This document shows, piece after piece, positions 54,820-64,000 of a DNA stretch of 64,000 nucleotides. The translations under genes and the position numbers were made by a program. Source of the DNA: Litomosoides sigmodontis (taxonomy: Eukaryota > Nematoda > Chromadorea > Rhabditida > Onchocercidae); assembly GCA_963070105.1 (NCBI GenBank), contig OY718803.1, forward strand, positions 6,244,507 through 6,308,506, read 5' to 3'. A model generated the notes under the pieces. It was not told the origin of the DNA and did not search any database. It saw only the letters and a program-made list of their open reading frames with translations. Within the stretch, counting starts at the first letter, position 1, and each line of letters opens with the position of its first letter.

Positions 54820-57800
54820 TTAACAGTCCTTTTTCAAAAAATTCATTCCAGCGTGTCTTTCACGTTCCTCGAATATTCGCGAGAAGCAAAAGTTCATGTA
54901 CACTGCCTGGAACAAATCTGTACTAACCGCCAAACTTGAATATAGTTATCATGCAATAAAACAACAGATAGAATGGAAATGTTCTGAAACATATGAGTAC
55001 CCAACTCACTTATTTTCTACTTTTCCTTCTTTATTTCTAACGCCGTTATTTCTTAACACATCCATTAATTATTGTGAAGATTCATAAACTACTGGATTAC
55101 AGTGAAGTATTTTTGTAAATTACAGTAAAGGTCAAATAACTTTCACACCTTTTTACAAAAATATGAGGAGAAACTAGTTCAATTTCTTATAGGCTTTTAT
55201 ATGTAATCCAGAAGATTTAAAAGTTTGGTTAAGATTTGGAAAGTTTAACTTCAGTGTGGAAAAAACTACTCACAAACTGAGTGCTTAATTTGATTGTTTT
55301 AGGCTTCTTTTGTGAACGAGCATACTCAAACACAAATGCAGCACCATTATCAACAGCTTTGTACTCCAAAATATCAGTCCAGTTGAATATAAGCTCTTCC
55401 TCCTAAATATTACAATATTTAGGAATCACTACTTACAATAACACTTCAAAAATAACGTCGTAATTCTTCGGAGCTGCTAAGCGATGCTATAGAGAAAATG
55501 TGACAAGATTTCATAACTTTTCTCAAAAGAATTTCAGCTTTTTTCAAAGAATAGTTAAATAAGAAACCTCCTCACCTGCAAATTACCTTCGTAATCACAT
55601 GCTCGTATGGTTAGCCCAGAAAATCCAACAGCTAGTATAATATCACCATCCTTACGACTGCCACAACCACAGTGAGGGAAAACAATTTTGTTATAACCAT
55701 CCATCGCTCGCACCATATTCAAGTACTGTAAACATAATTCACTTAAAAAGAAAAAGTGACAAACAGTTTCTTTAATTGTCATTAGTAAAACAATCAAATT
55801 ATATGTTCCAAAGTTACATCATGCAGCACCATTTTGTATGCAAGGAATTAAACACTAGTTCAAATTTCAGTAATTAAATTTATCTGAAACATTACGATGT
55901 TCTGCCATACAAAATATCACTGATACAGTAACTCAATAATTAAATGTGTACAAAAAGTACTTTATCAGCTCTTTCGATGCTTTGCAATGCCTTTAGTTGA
56001 AACATTTTTTCCTTGGCAGATACAAGACCACCATTTACACCCGAAACTGCTTGCCAAAAACATATTTCTTTGAATAACCTATCGCTGAAATATTACATAA
56101 GTACGACAAAGTGATCTTATGCAAACGAAAATACACAAGGTCCTACAGAATGTGAATTACGACTCCAATCAGCAGAGACCCTCATACGTTGATTCTTGAT
56201 GTCACTCGGATGTATTTGTAGCACAATAAAATCACACATTTGTAGCTACTTCCTTAAGTTAAGTCAAGATACAAAGAAGGATACCGTCCACAAAGTTCAA
56301 TTTCCCTATCGATATCGAAAATCCATTTCCGAAGTAGAATGCAAGATGATGCTGCAGATGAGTAATTTTGTATGTAAAGGGCATGTGGACACTCGTCATC
56401 TGCTAACTTCCGTTCTATAATAAAAACAGTTCACAAAAGAGATCAGTACCTTACTCCGCATCTTGAAAACAAATGAGACTATTATGATTTTTCTTTTCTC
56501 TTTTCCCTGAATACGCTAAAGTTAATATAGTCAAGTGTTCATTCAGCGAAAAGCTCATTTATGCCTAAGACAACAAAATGGAATACCGAATCCACATTCA
56601 GCCATTTCAAACAATGCGCAATATCTACTTGCTTCCCGAGACATGTTTAAGCGTTTCTGGGTTGCCTATAAAACGCAATATATGCAATTTCCCAAGTAAA
56701 AATTTCACCAACATTGAACCATGCATTTATGGAGGAAAATATATAATATGTAACTCCATTCGCCTCTAGTCAACGAATAAAATATAAAACGAAACTTTAA
56801 TATACATGCTATATTAATCTTCATTAAATAATGAGTTAAAAACATAATAAAACAACAGATAAGGGCAAAAAAATACCACATATAATTCTACTGCAGTGCA
56901 ATGACGCTTGATATTCAACAGAAGAGAATTTCCATCTGGCAATAATATACGAATATGCACATCAGCCACCGCACACTCTGACAATGAATCATCCATCAAA
57001 AATTCCTAAAATATACGGAAATTCAATGCAAGCTACTCACACTTCAACAACACATTTGAGTTCAACAATACTTCAATTATAAGAATTTCCATTAACCTCA
57101 AAATCGTGATTACAGAATACTCCTTCAATTCTCTTTTCTTCGGGAAAGTGCGTGATGCTCAGTTTGCTATGTCATGTTTACCTGCATAATATCCGAATCG
57201 GCTATAACTCTAACAGCACAAATTTTCTCCAAGTACGATTCCAGTCCTCGCCGGCGTGCATCCAACTGTTGTTCCGATAATGAAAATGGCCATTTACTGG
57301 GCAATTTTGGAAAATCAAAATCAATAAATTCACGCTTCAGTAAATTATGCAATTGAACAAATTCATTGTAACGTCGTGATCCAAGATGCCGACCAGCCAT
57401 ATGTACATTGTAAGCAATAAAGCGTTCTCCATTTGCTGTTACTGTCTGATAACTTGGAATAGTTATGGGCAATGATCGTTTTTCGGAATAATCGTATCTG
57501 TAATTAATAAATATCTGCGATCGGAACTAGCCTGTTTTGTTTTATAAAAACAGGCAAAAACATGGTTATCTTCGAATTTCTAGAAGTATTTTTTCAATGA
57601 CTACCTGCAAGAAGCACAACTTTCTTCAGTGAGGCCATTTTCAAAACGCTCTGCATCAACAGCATCCACAGATATCACAACTAGTGATAACTTATCACCA
57701 CCATCTTTTATGAGCTCTACAACCTGCTTGTGTGTTGCTCCTTCTACATCAACACCATTTCTGTAAGGCGTAACAGAATTTTACATAAAGCGCAGAATAT

Positions 57801-58308
57801 ACAAGCAAATGCAATGTGCTCGGAAATAATGCAAATATGATGAGTAGTTTCAACACTGCGTGAAGTGCACCAATATAACATAACTAACATACACTCGCAA
57901 AATACGATCTCCCTTCAATAATCCAGCCTTCGCAGCTGCACCTCCACGAAGTACTGCGCTTACGTGCTGTAGGGGAGCATATAATTCACCGTTTATGCTT
58001 CGTAATTGACCTCCTTCACTCACTTGTCCCTTGACATTGAAACCAAAGCCTGTAGGAAGAATGAAGTAGAGAATAAGTGGGTCGCTCCGGTTGTTTCTTC
58101 ACAAGAAAGTAAACATTGCAAATTATGACGTAAAGAGAAATAAACTGAAGATGAAATAACTTGTGTCTTAAAGTGAATGGAAGATAAAGATGTCATTATT
58201 ACCGGTGTCAGATTTAACAACTGTAACAAGGTGTGGTTTAGGATTGAAGTTACGTCGCGTTGATACCACAAAGCAATCTTCACTCGAATCACTCTCATCA
58301 CCCATCAT
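54820..58308 (-). CDS. snx-27: sorting nexin 27 (PDZ-PX-FERM-like)
   Basis: Endosomal cargo adaptor that works with retromer to return PDZ-ligand membrane proteins to the plasma membrane. Eleven exons: 58308-58203, 58049-57893, 57760-57605, 57497-57182, 57005-56877, 56665-56587, 56414-56285, 56084-55961, 55725-55576, 55402-55274, 54906-54820. Phases agree, giving 520 aa against 541 in human SNX27. The PDZ domain lies at about 24-115 ([49 protein letters not shown]). The PX domain lies at about 148-245, with the phosphoinositide-contacting RRYNEF and the signature [20 protein letters not shown]. The FERM-like module fills residues 246-520 ([35 protein letters not shown]). The start is the first ATG of ATGATG at 58308. 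The gene is divergent from the LIM gene with 310 bp between starts. Confidence 0.96.
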
Positions 58309-58618
58309 GCATTGTCAACCATCTTATCATCTGATTCCTTATATCTAAACATTATTCATTCTACTACATCACATCGTAACAGTTTCCACACCTCTCAACA
58401 GCAGCCCATCCCAACCTGCCCGTCACCTGAAGCCCGTCAAAGGGCACGGGAAGATTGCTCGATGTGCAAACCAATAGACCAGAGGAGACGAGTGGTAACC
58501 TTGAATAGATGGATATCCATTTCAGTGGCGCACTGCGCGGGATGTTAGATTTTCTTTTCTGACTCGATCGATTATCCAACTGCATGAGGAACATTTATCA
58601 TAATTGTGAATTTTGAAA
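58309..58618. promoter_or_regulatory. shared bidirectional promoter of snx-27 and the LIM gene
   Basis: Only 310 bp separate the start codons of the two divergent genes. The segment is less AT-rich than its surroundings. On the snx-27 side ATCAG and an upstream ATG that opens a short out-of-frame ORF lie just before the start. No clear TATA box was seen, which is usual for nematode housekeeping promoters. Confidence 0.5.
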
Positions 58619-59340
58619 ATGTTTCGAAGAGGTCGCTGTGCGAAATGCGCTCAACCATTTATGAACGAGGCGGCCATCTTGATTTATGGACAGCTGTACC
58701 ACGTGAATCACGTATGCTGTAGCTATTGTGATATGCGGATATATTGCATTGAGGAAAGTTTTATCCTTGACGGAATTAAGCTCGCCTGCACTCGTTGCTT
58801 TGACAAACTCAGTCCCAAATGTTATAAATGTAAAAAGTCTGTTGCCAACGAATGTGTCGCAAATGGTTCGTTCTTTCCATTTATAGCCAGCAACCTCGAG
58901 CATATGATGCTCAGCGACCTATCAGCTATTATTGGTAGTTCCTTCATACAGCTCATTTGTGATTTTATTAGCATCCAGTCGCATCGCTCACGAAACCATA
59001 TCCGTACGATGCCACTTGAGAGCTTCACTTCTATCACTCTTTATCAAAATGGTTTATGTTTAAAAACGCTAACTTCCGAAATTAATCTTACGCTGATCCC
59101 TTGCGGACTCCGTAGACTTAACAGATATGCTTTTCTTGTAGATATAAATTAGCTTATATTATAGCTGGTCGCTTATATCATCTTAACTGCTTTAAATGCA
59201 CCCGATGTTATCGTACTCTTGGTGTGGAATATTTTGAAGATGAAAATGGTCGTCCACTAGACAGGGACTGCTTTTGGGGAGAAGTACTTATGGATCACAT
59301 TATTCGTGATATTGATAACATTACTCCTTCTGAATATTGA
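58619..59340 (+). CDS. small two-LIM-domain protein
   Basis: Two exons, 58619-58865 and 59165-59340, join in phase and give 140 aa. LIM1 (residues about 7-60): CAKC, then YHVNHVCCSYC with His-x2-His zinc ligands as in paxillin or PINCH LIM domains, then ACTRC. LIM2 (about 66-120): CYKC, LYHLNCFKCTRC and a final RDCF, with the first zinc finger interrupted by the intron. The tail is acidic (MDHIIRDIDNITPSEY). LIM domains bind proteins, often in adhesion complexes or nuclear co-regulators. I cannot assign a known orthologue; the PINCH/paxillin likeness rests only on ligand pattern. The frame remains open through the 299-nt intron for 96 codons, but that reading has no second LIM domain. Convergent with ndk, 244 bp apart. 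Confidence 0.85.
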
Positions 59341-59573
59341 TGGATTTAATATGCGATTAAAAAATTCTGCATATTATAAAGTATTAATATGTAATCTCAT
59401 TTTCGGTTCTCCATTCCTTGCCAAATGATTTGCAGGCCATAAAAACCCTTTAAATGTGGACATGACACAAGAAATTCAATTTCATTTGAAGTTATGTTCC
59501 TGACAACTTGCACACAACATAATTAATTTGTTAACGCAATGTTAAACTCTAAAACTACTTGACTTTCTCATTT

Positions 59574-59579
59574 TATTAT
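59574..59579 (-). terminator. AATAAA polyadenylation signal of ndk
   Basis: A canonical hexamer on the minus strand begins about 5 nt after the TAG stop of ndk, so the 3'UTR is predicted to be very short. Confidence 0.5.
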
Positions 59580-59584
59580 CATTT

Positions 59585-60297
59585 CTATTCATACACCCAA
59601 GCTGTTGTTGCCGAATCCCACTCAGAGACTTCTTCAGGTTTAAACCAGTGAGCAATTTCACGTTCTGCTGAAGGTAGTGAATCTGAACCATGTATTATAT
59701 TTCGTCCTGTTTGTATAGAAAAATCACCACGAATAGTACCTGGAATAAAAATACTAAGTTAATGTATCAGAATGATACAATTTTATGAGTAATATGTCAG
59801 CTGTTCCGCTTCATAGCAGCGACATAATACTACGAATACTAACCTGGCATCGAATTTAGAGGATTTGTGGCGCCAAGCATTTGTCGACCCTGTTTAACCA
59901 CATCAAGGCCTTCCCACACCATGGCAACCACGGGTCCAGATGACATGTAATTCACTAAATCCTTGAAAAATGGTTTCCCTTGCAATTCTTGATAATGTAT
60001 CTGAAACAAAGACTTCCACTGATTAAATTTCCTTTTCGTCTATGTGCTTAGGAATCAATAAATCGCACTTTGTACAATCGAGGAATTCTAAAGTCCTCAA
60101 CAAGTGGAGTTACGAAAAGGGGAAAGACATCTCATAAGTGAACTTACTTCTAAATGCGATTTTGTGGCTTTCACCATTTTCATAGCAACCAATTTGTATC
60201 CTCGCCGTTCAAATCTCTCGATAATTTTCCCAATCAAGCCACGTTGTACGGCATCTGGTTTAATACATATAAATGTTCGTTCTTTTGTACTTGACAT
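59585..60297 (-). CDS. ndk-1: nucleoside diphosphate kinase
   Basis: Transfers the terminal phosphate from ATP to nucleoside diphosphates through a phosphohistidine; it belongs to the group I NM23 family, active as a hexamer in the cytosol. Three exons, 60297-60148, 60000-59844 and 59739-59585, all in phase, give 153 aa, the typical group I length. Visible motifs are [16 protein letters not shown] at the N-terminus, [50 protein letters not shown] and the active-site NIIHGSDS with His119. The C-terminus WVYE is also typical. The ATG at 60297 gives the standard start; the frame is open further upstream to 60363 but crosses a TATTTTTAG acceptor 29 nt before the ATG, so that part is intron or a trans-splice site. 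Confidence 0.97.
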
Positions 60298-60641
60298 TTC
60301 GCGATCGTTTCCCTTTTCTTTGCTCTCTAAAAATAAAGACAATTTAGGGTGCTTCATTCTCATTCTTTCAAATTACGTCTCATACCGATTACGCAAATCC
60401 GTTTAGTGGCATTTGTCCGTGACGATGCTTTGTTTTAAAATAATGCAAAGTAAAAACAAAGTTGGAATAATAAGTATTTCTAATATGCGCAGGATTTCTC
60501 GTCATATAAAATGTTTCGGCTGAATAATGACAGAATCTTAAATGTTTTTGGAACGAAAGTAAACCAGGCTGCCAACTATGCGCAAAAAAGTGTTGCGGCT
60601 ATGCAAAGAACAACTAGATAATTGTATATTGCTCCTTCATT

Positions 60642-60794
60642 TTATAACACAATCGCACTTTTCTTAAGTATAAAGCGTGTATGTACAATTCTGAATATCT
60701 GAAAGGCCAAAAATTTCTGCTCATCTGCTGGTTTTGCAGTTCGAGGTGCTTCACTTTCTTCATCTGCGACAAGTTTCGTTGGCACTAATATCAT
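60642..60794 (-). CDS. small ORF, possible microprotein or 5' exon
   Basis: A 50-codon ATG-initiated frame 345 bp upstream of the ndk start, on the same strand. The first half (LVADEESEAPRTAKPADEQK) has the acidic and Ala/Pro-rich composition of real protein rather than of AT-rich noise; the second half is basic and hydrophobic. A TTTCAG acceptor-like site interrupts it (GCCTTTCAG near 60694-60702). It could be a short gene, an internal exon of an unrecognised transcript or chance. No homologue is recognised. Confidence 0.2.
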   Translation of the reverse strand: MILVPTKLVADEESEAPRTAKPADEQKFLAFQIFRIVHTRFILKKSAIVL

Positions 60795-60943
60795 TATGTG
60801 CTAGATTCTAAGTTCATATAGTTGACTAACCTTATGATTCTGCGCAGTTAGCGGTATCATAAAAAATGGGCTTGAGAATAGCAGAACAATAGGCTAAAAA
60901 ACTAACAATGTTCCATATCAGCATACAACAAATAATTCGACAA

Positions 60944-60947
<4 letters not shown>

Positions 60948-60975
<28 letters not shown>
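60948..60975. repeat. TA microsatellite
   Basis: About 14 perfect TA units in the flank upstream of ndk. Confidence 0.95.
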
Positions 60976-60978
<3 letters not shown>

Positions 60979-63900
60979 TAAAGATGACAAGAAAAAGGAT
61001 ACCATTTGCAAATGAACAAGTATTGATAGGTGTCTCAGATTCCTGTAATGTTATTTTTGCACAAAAGAGAACCAAGCACACATGAAGCGAATTAAGCGCC
61101 ATTATTTTGCTGTAAACGAATAAATTGTACCATTAAAATGCTGATGCCATACATAACCTTAATCACATTTCTTTATTCCATTATTCATTCCGCAAGCGCA
61201 GTGATTTCTTTCCTTACGTAAAATTTTTTGCACAATCCAAACTAACAGCTAGCAGCTCATTTGAAGGTGCAAGGGGCTTAACATCAGCATCATTATTACT
61301 ATAGAAACCAATGAAGAAGTGAGAAGGAAGTACTCAATACATAACCCAAAAGAAGAATAAGAACAACTTGTCTCTTCAGATCTCATCTCTGACAGCATTG
61401 ACAAAAAATGTAACAATCAAACATTCATATCATATCTTCACTTGAACTTTTTACTCAATCACTTTAGTAATTCAAGAGCATGCAACAAAATATAATCCAC
61501 AGATGTGTGACAAGTATTTGATATAAATAACAACATAAAAGCAGAAAAGCTACTTACTTAGAGCAGTAGATTTTTGAGTGCAATAAGTGACGAACGTAGC
61601 ATTATTGAACAATGATAAGAGAAAGAACTTGAAGACACACGGCAACTAAAACAAGTCACCGTTATCCCTTTCTTCGAGTACGTTTTCATTCAGCCATGCT
61701 GAAAGGACTGCCCTCACTAGAAGAGATTTGAAATAAAAAAGTTGTACTTTCAAATAGAACTAAATCACTGCCTTTAAGAAATAAAAAAACCACATCTGCC
61801 ATTACATGCCTCTAAATATAATCCATCATTCTCCAAAACGCATAATTTTAACTACTTCATTACTGGACAACGCATGCAACTGTACTGATGGAATGTCACC
61901 CGACAATTAAGTATTCCTGAAATCTGAAACATATATCTCACAAGTTTTAGTGCGCACAGCCAGTGTTATACTGGTGCAGCAATTAAAAAGTAGCAAGGAG
62001 CTTCTAAGTAAGTTTTCCTATAACTAACGCAAAGTACTATTGTAAATCGTAAGCTAGCTTTCAAAAATTTCCACGTAACTTATACGCTCAGGCAATAACA
62101 TTATACTTTTGCGAATCATACAAATCATGATAGAAAGAGCAGATGATTCGAGAATTAGACAGCTTGTAATAGATTTTAGAAAACAAGACTACACCATTCT
62201 GCTTTTTCCTCGGTTTTTTGGGGACCTTAATGGCTGAATACCACCCATCATAAACCACGTGAAGAATGAGTTCAGTGGTGACTACTGTAACTCGAAAGAA
62301 ACAGTAGCATAGTATGCAAGTGAGCAACATCGTAACTCCTCAAAGATAGTAAACATGATTAAAAGCAAAATGTACTGTTATCACCCAATCTGTTAGTCTT
62401 ATCAGTCTTCATGCGATCAATACTTGAATAACAGATCAAAGGACGAGTATTCCTTTGATAGGCGCTTTCATTAAAATCTAACAATACAATAATTTAATTC
62501 TCTAGTGAATTCATTTCGAACGAAGAAAAGAAATAGCAGCTGTAAAAGTGAAATAAATGATTGAGCTCGGAAGGCGAAATGCGATTCGTTGAGGACGGAA
62601 AACTTGGGTGGGCCTGAACCATCGCGTGGAGAAATTTAAACCACGTTAACCACGTTATGAAAATCCAACGATTCTGCAACGAAAGTAGAAGATAATTGGT
62701 GAAGAAGGTGATGAACTGATTTAGATTGGCGGAAGAAAATACCTGAATCTACTGATCAGCTGTGGCGAACCTAATGAATTCAGGTTATTCTAGTCAGCGA
62801 AAGTATTGACGGAAATGAGAATTGTCCGTAACGTAACATCGGTGACATCTGCCTCCTTTCCTAATTTCCACCACAGTGGTTTGTCACTTGAAAAACGAAG
62901 TAGCCACTAATCTTTACTTCCCCTTCTCCGTCACATCTCTTACGAAATTCGCATTTTACTGCTATAAACACCTCAATAACAACTTCGAAACTTCTCATTT
63001 TTAGTCCATCCAGTGAAATCTCCGCAAATTTTATTGACGAATTGGCTGTTAATAATGAAAGAAGTTATCCCTAGCTTCCCACTCTGCTTTATATCATTTT
63101 CATGGAGGATTTTTGTGAGGTGTGGCTCTAAATTAACGTATTTCACGTGTCGGTACGTGGAAGAATGGCAGGTATTTTTTTAACACATCACCAGTTTCAG
63201 CTGTCAACTAGTTCTTTCCCCTAGTTAACGGTTTTCCAGGTAGAATACCCAGGTAGAATACTTATTATATTTACAGCAAGCAAAGCATTTACAGCAAGCT
63301 CCTCATTCATTTCACACGTATAATCCGTAATGTTTGAATAATAGTTAAATGGTTTTTGGAGAGCAACAAATTCCGGTCAACTGCCTTCGCAACCTGACAG
63401 CTAAACTGTCTTATATGAGCACCTGACATTCCCATGCTCGTAATTAGTAGCGAAGGTTCGAATATACGGCGCCTGCAAGCTGCACTCTTCGAAATGCTGA
63501 CATACTGGCTTCCCTTGCGTGGCCTTCCACTGCAACTGTACGTGTGACCATTGTTTCTCTCTGGCTCGCCATAGCGTTTCATGACGAAAATCCTCATGTT
63601 TCTGACGTCATTGCTGACAATCTTTCGTCAACGCGAGGAACTCTCAGAGTGAAAGTGAAACAATAGGGCATGGAAATGTGAAATGAAGTCATTTCCAATT
63701 GCTCATGAAATGAAATGGACGACGAAACAAGCAGGCATGTTTGAATTCGCACTTTCCTGCAACTTAGGCGTTTGAAGATCTAAGCGACATGCCTGCACCA
63801 TTACTTCTCTCTTATATCGTCACTCACTGTGATTATGGCCGACAGGATGTTAATAGATTCATCCACAATGGATATTTGCTAGAGCGAACTTCGCAACAAA

Positions 63901-64000
63901 GGCCATGCTAGTAGCAGCACCATAGAAGGACTGTTGCTTTTTCGTTTCCATAAATTTCACTTCATAATGTGATAGGCGTAGAGCACCAGAAAGACAGCAT

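Larger units (their letters stand above)
60298..64000. other. upstream flank of ndk, no convincing gene
   Basis: Contains the ndk promoter, the 50-codon ORF at 60642-60794 listed separately, a TA microsatellite at 60948-60975 and a direct repeat of CCAGGTAGAATAC at about 63237-63260. The minus-strand frame at 63307-63597 (96 codons) lacks any family signature. I see no tRNA or other RNA gene. Confidence 0.45.

Noticed and set aside
58866..59152. Continuation of the LIM gene first exon to a 178-residue single-LIM protein
   Set aside because: Reading on gives non-LIM sequence, while splicing to 59165 restores the second LIM domain with correct zinc spacing.

Overview
The window is nuclear DNA of a chromadorean nematode. 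Seven of the eight genes have clear nematode or metazoan relatives, the genes are split into many small exons with GT-AG introns, and several start codons sit just behind a TTTAG/TTGCAG acceptor, as expected for spliced-leader trans-splicing. The AMPK alpha protein reads like the Caenorhabditis AAK-2 family (RPEDIM and PPKMSLQLYQVDQ blocks). The AT-rich composition and medium-sized introns would fit a spirurid or filarial worm, but that placement is an inference. I rebuilt gene models by hand from splice sites, reading-frame phase and recalled family sequences; no alignment was run.

Layout. At 2.0-5.8 kb on the + strand lies a complete 15-exon AMPK catalytic subunit gene (559 aa). A 3.5 kb gap separates it from the convergent homeobox gene hmbx-1 (HMBOX1 family; minus strand, 16.1-9.4 kb, 7 exons, 541 aa). 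From 16.2 to 35.9 kb I find no convincing protein gene. This 20 kb desert lies upstream of the homeobox gene and holds microsatellites, palindromes and one CpG-rich patch.

From 36 to 60.3 kb five genes run on the minus strand. In ascending coordinates they are: a DC-STAMP/RING sperm membrane protein of the SPE-42/SPE-49 type (about 731 aa, 17 exons), an EMC8/9 subunit of the ER membrane complex (164 aa), an ANKRD11/12-like ankyrin-repeat protein (797 aa, 18 exons), sorting nexin SNX-27 (PDZ-PX-FERM, 520 aa) and nucleoside diphosphate kinase (153 aa). A small two-LIM-domain gene (140 aa) lies on the + strand between snx-27 and ndk. It is divergent from snx-27 across a 310 bp shared promoter and convergent with ndk. 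The last 3.7 kb is non-coding as far as I can see, apart from one 50-codon ORF.

The genes do not form one pathway. They cover energy sensing, transcription, sperm-egg fusion, membrane protein insertion, chromatin or co-regulator function, endosomal recycling and nucleotide metabolism. The least explained signals are RNA-like hairpins inside introns (best at 46196-46271, also 50751-50811 and 12390-12453), a 17-bp perfect inverted repeat at 33875-33911 and a paired palindrome module at 33163-33203. I saw no CRISPR array, tRNA, rRNA, spliced-leader RNA gene or recognisable transposase.
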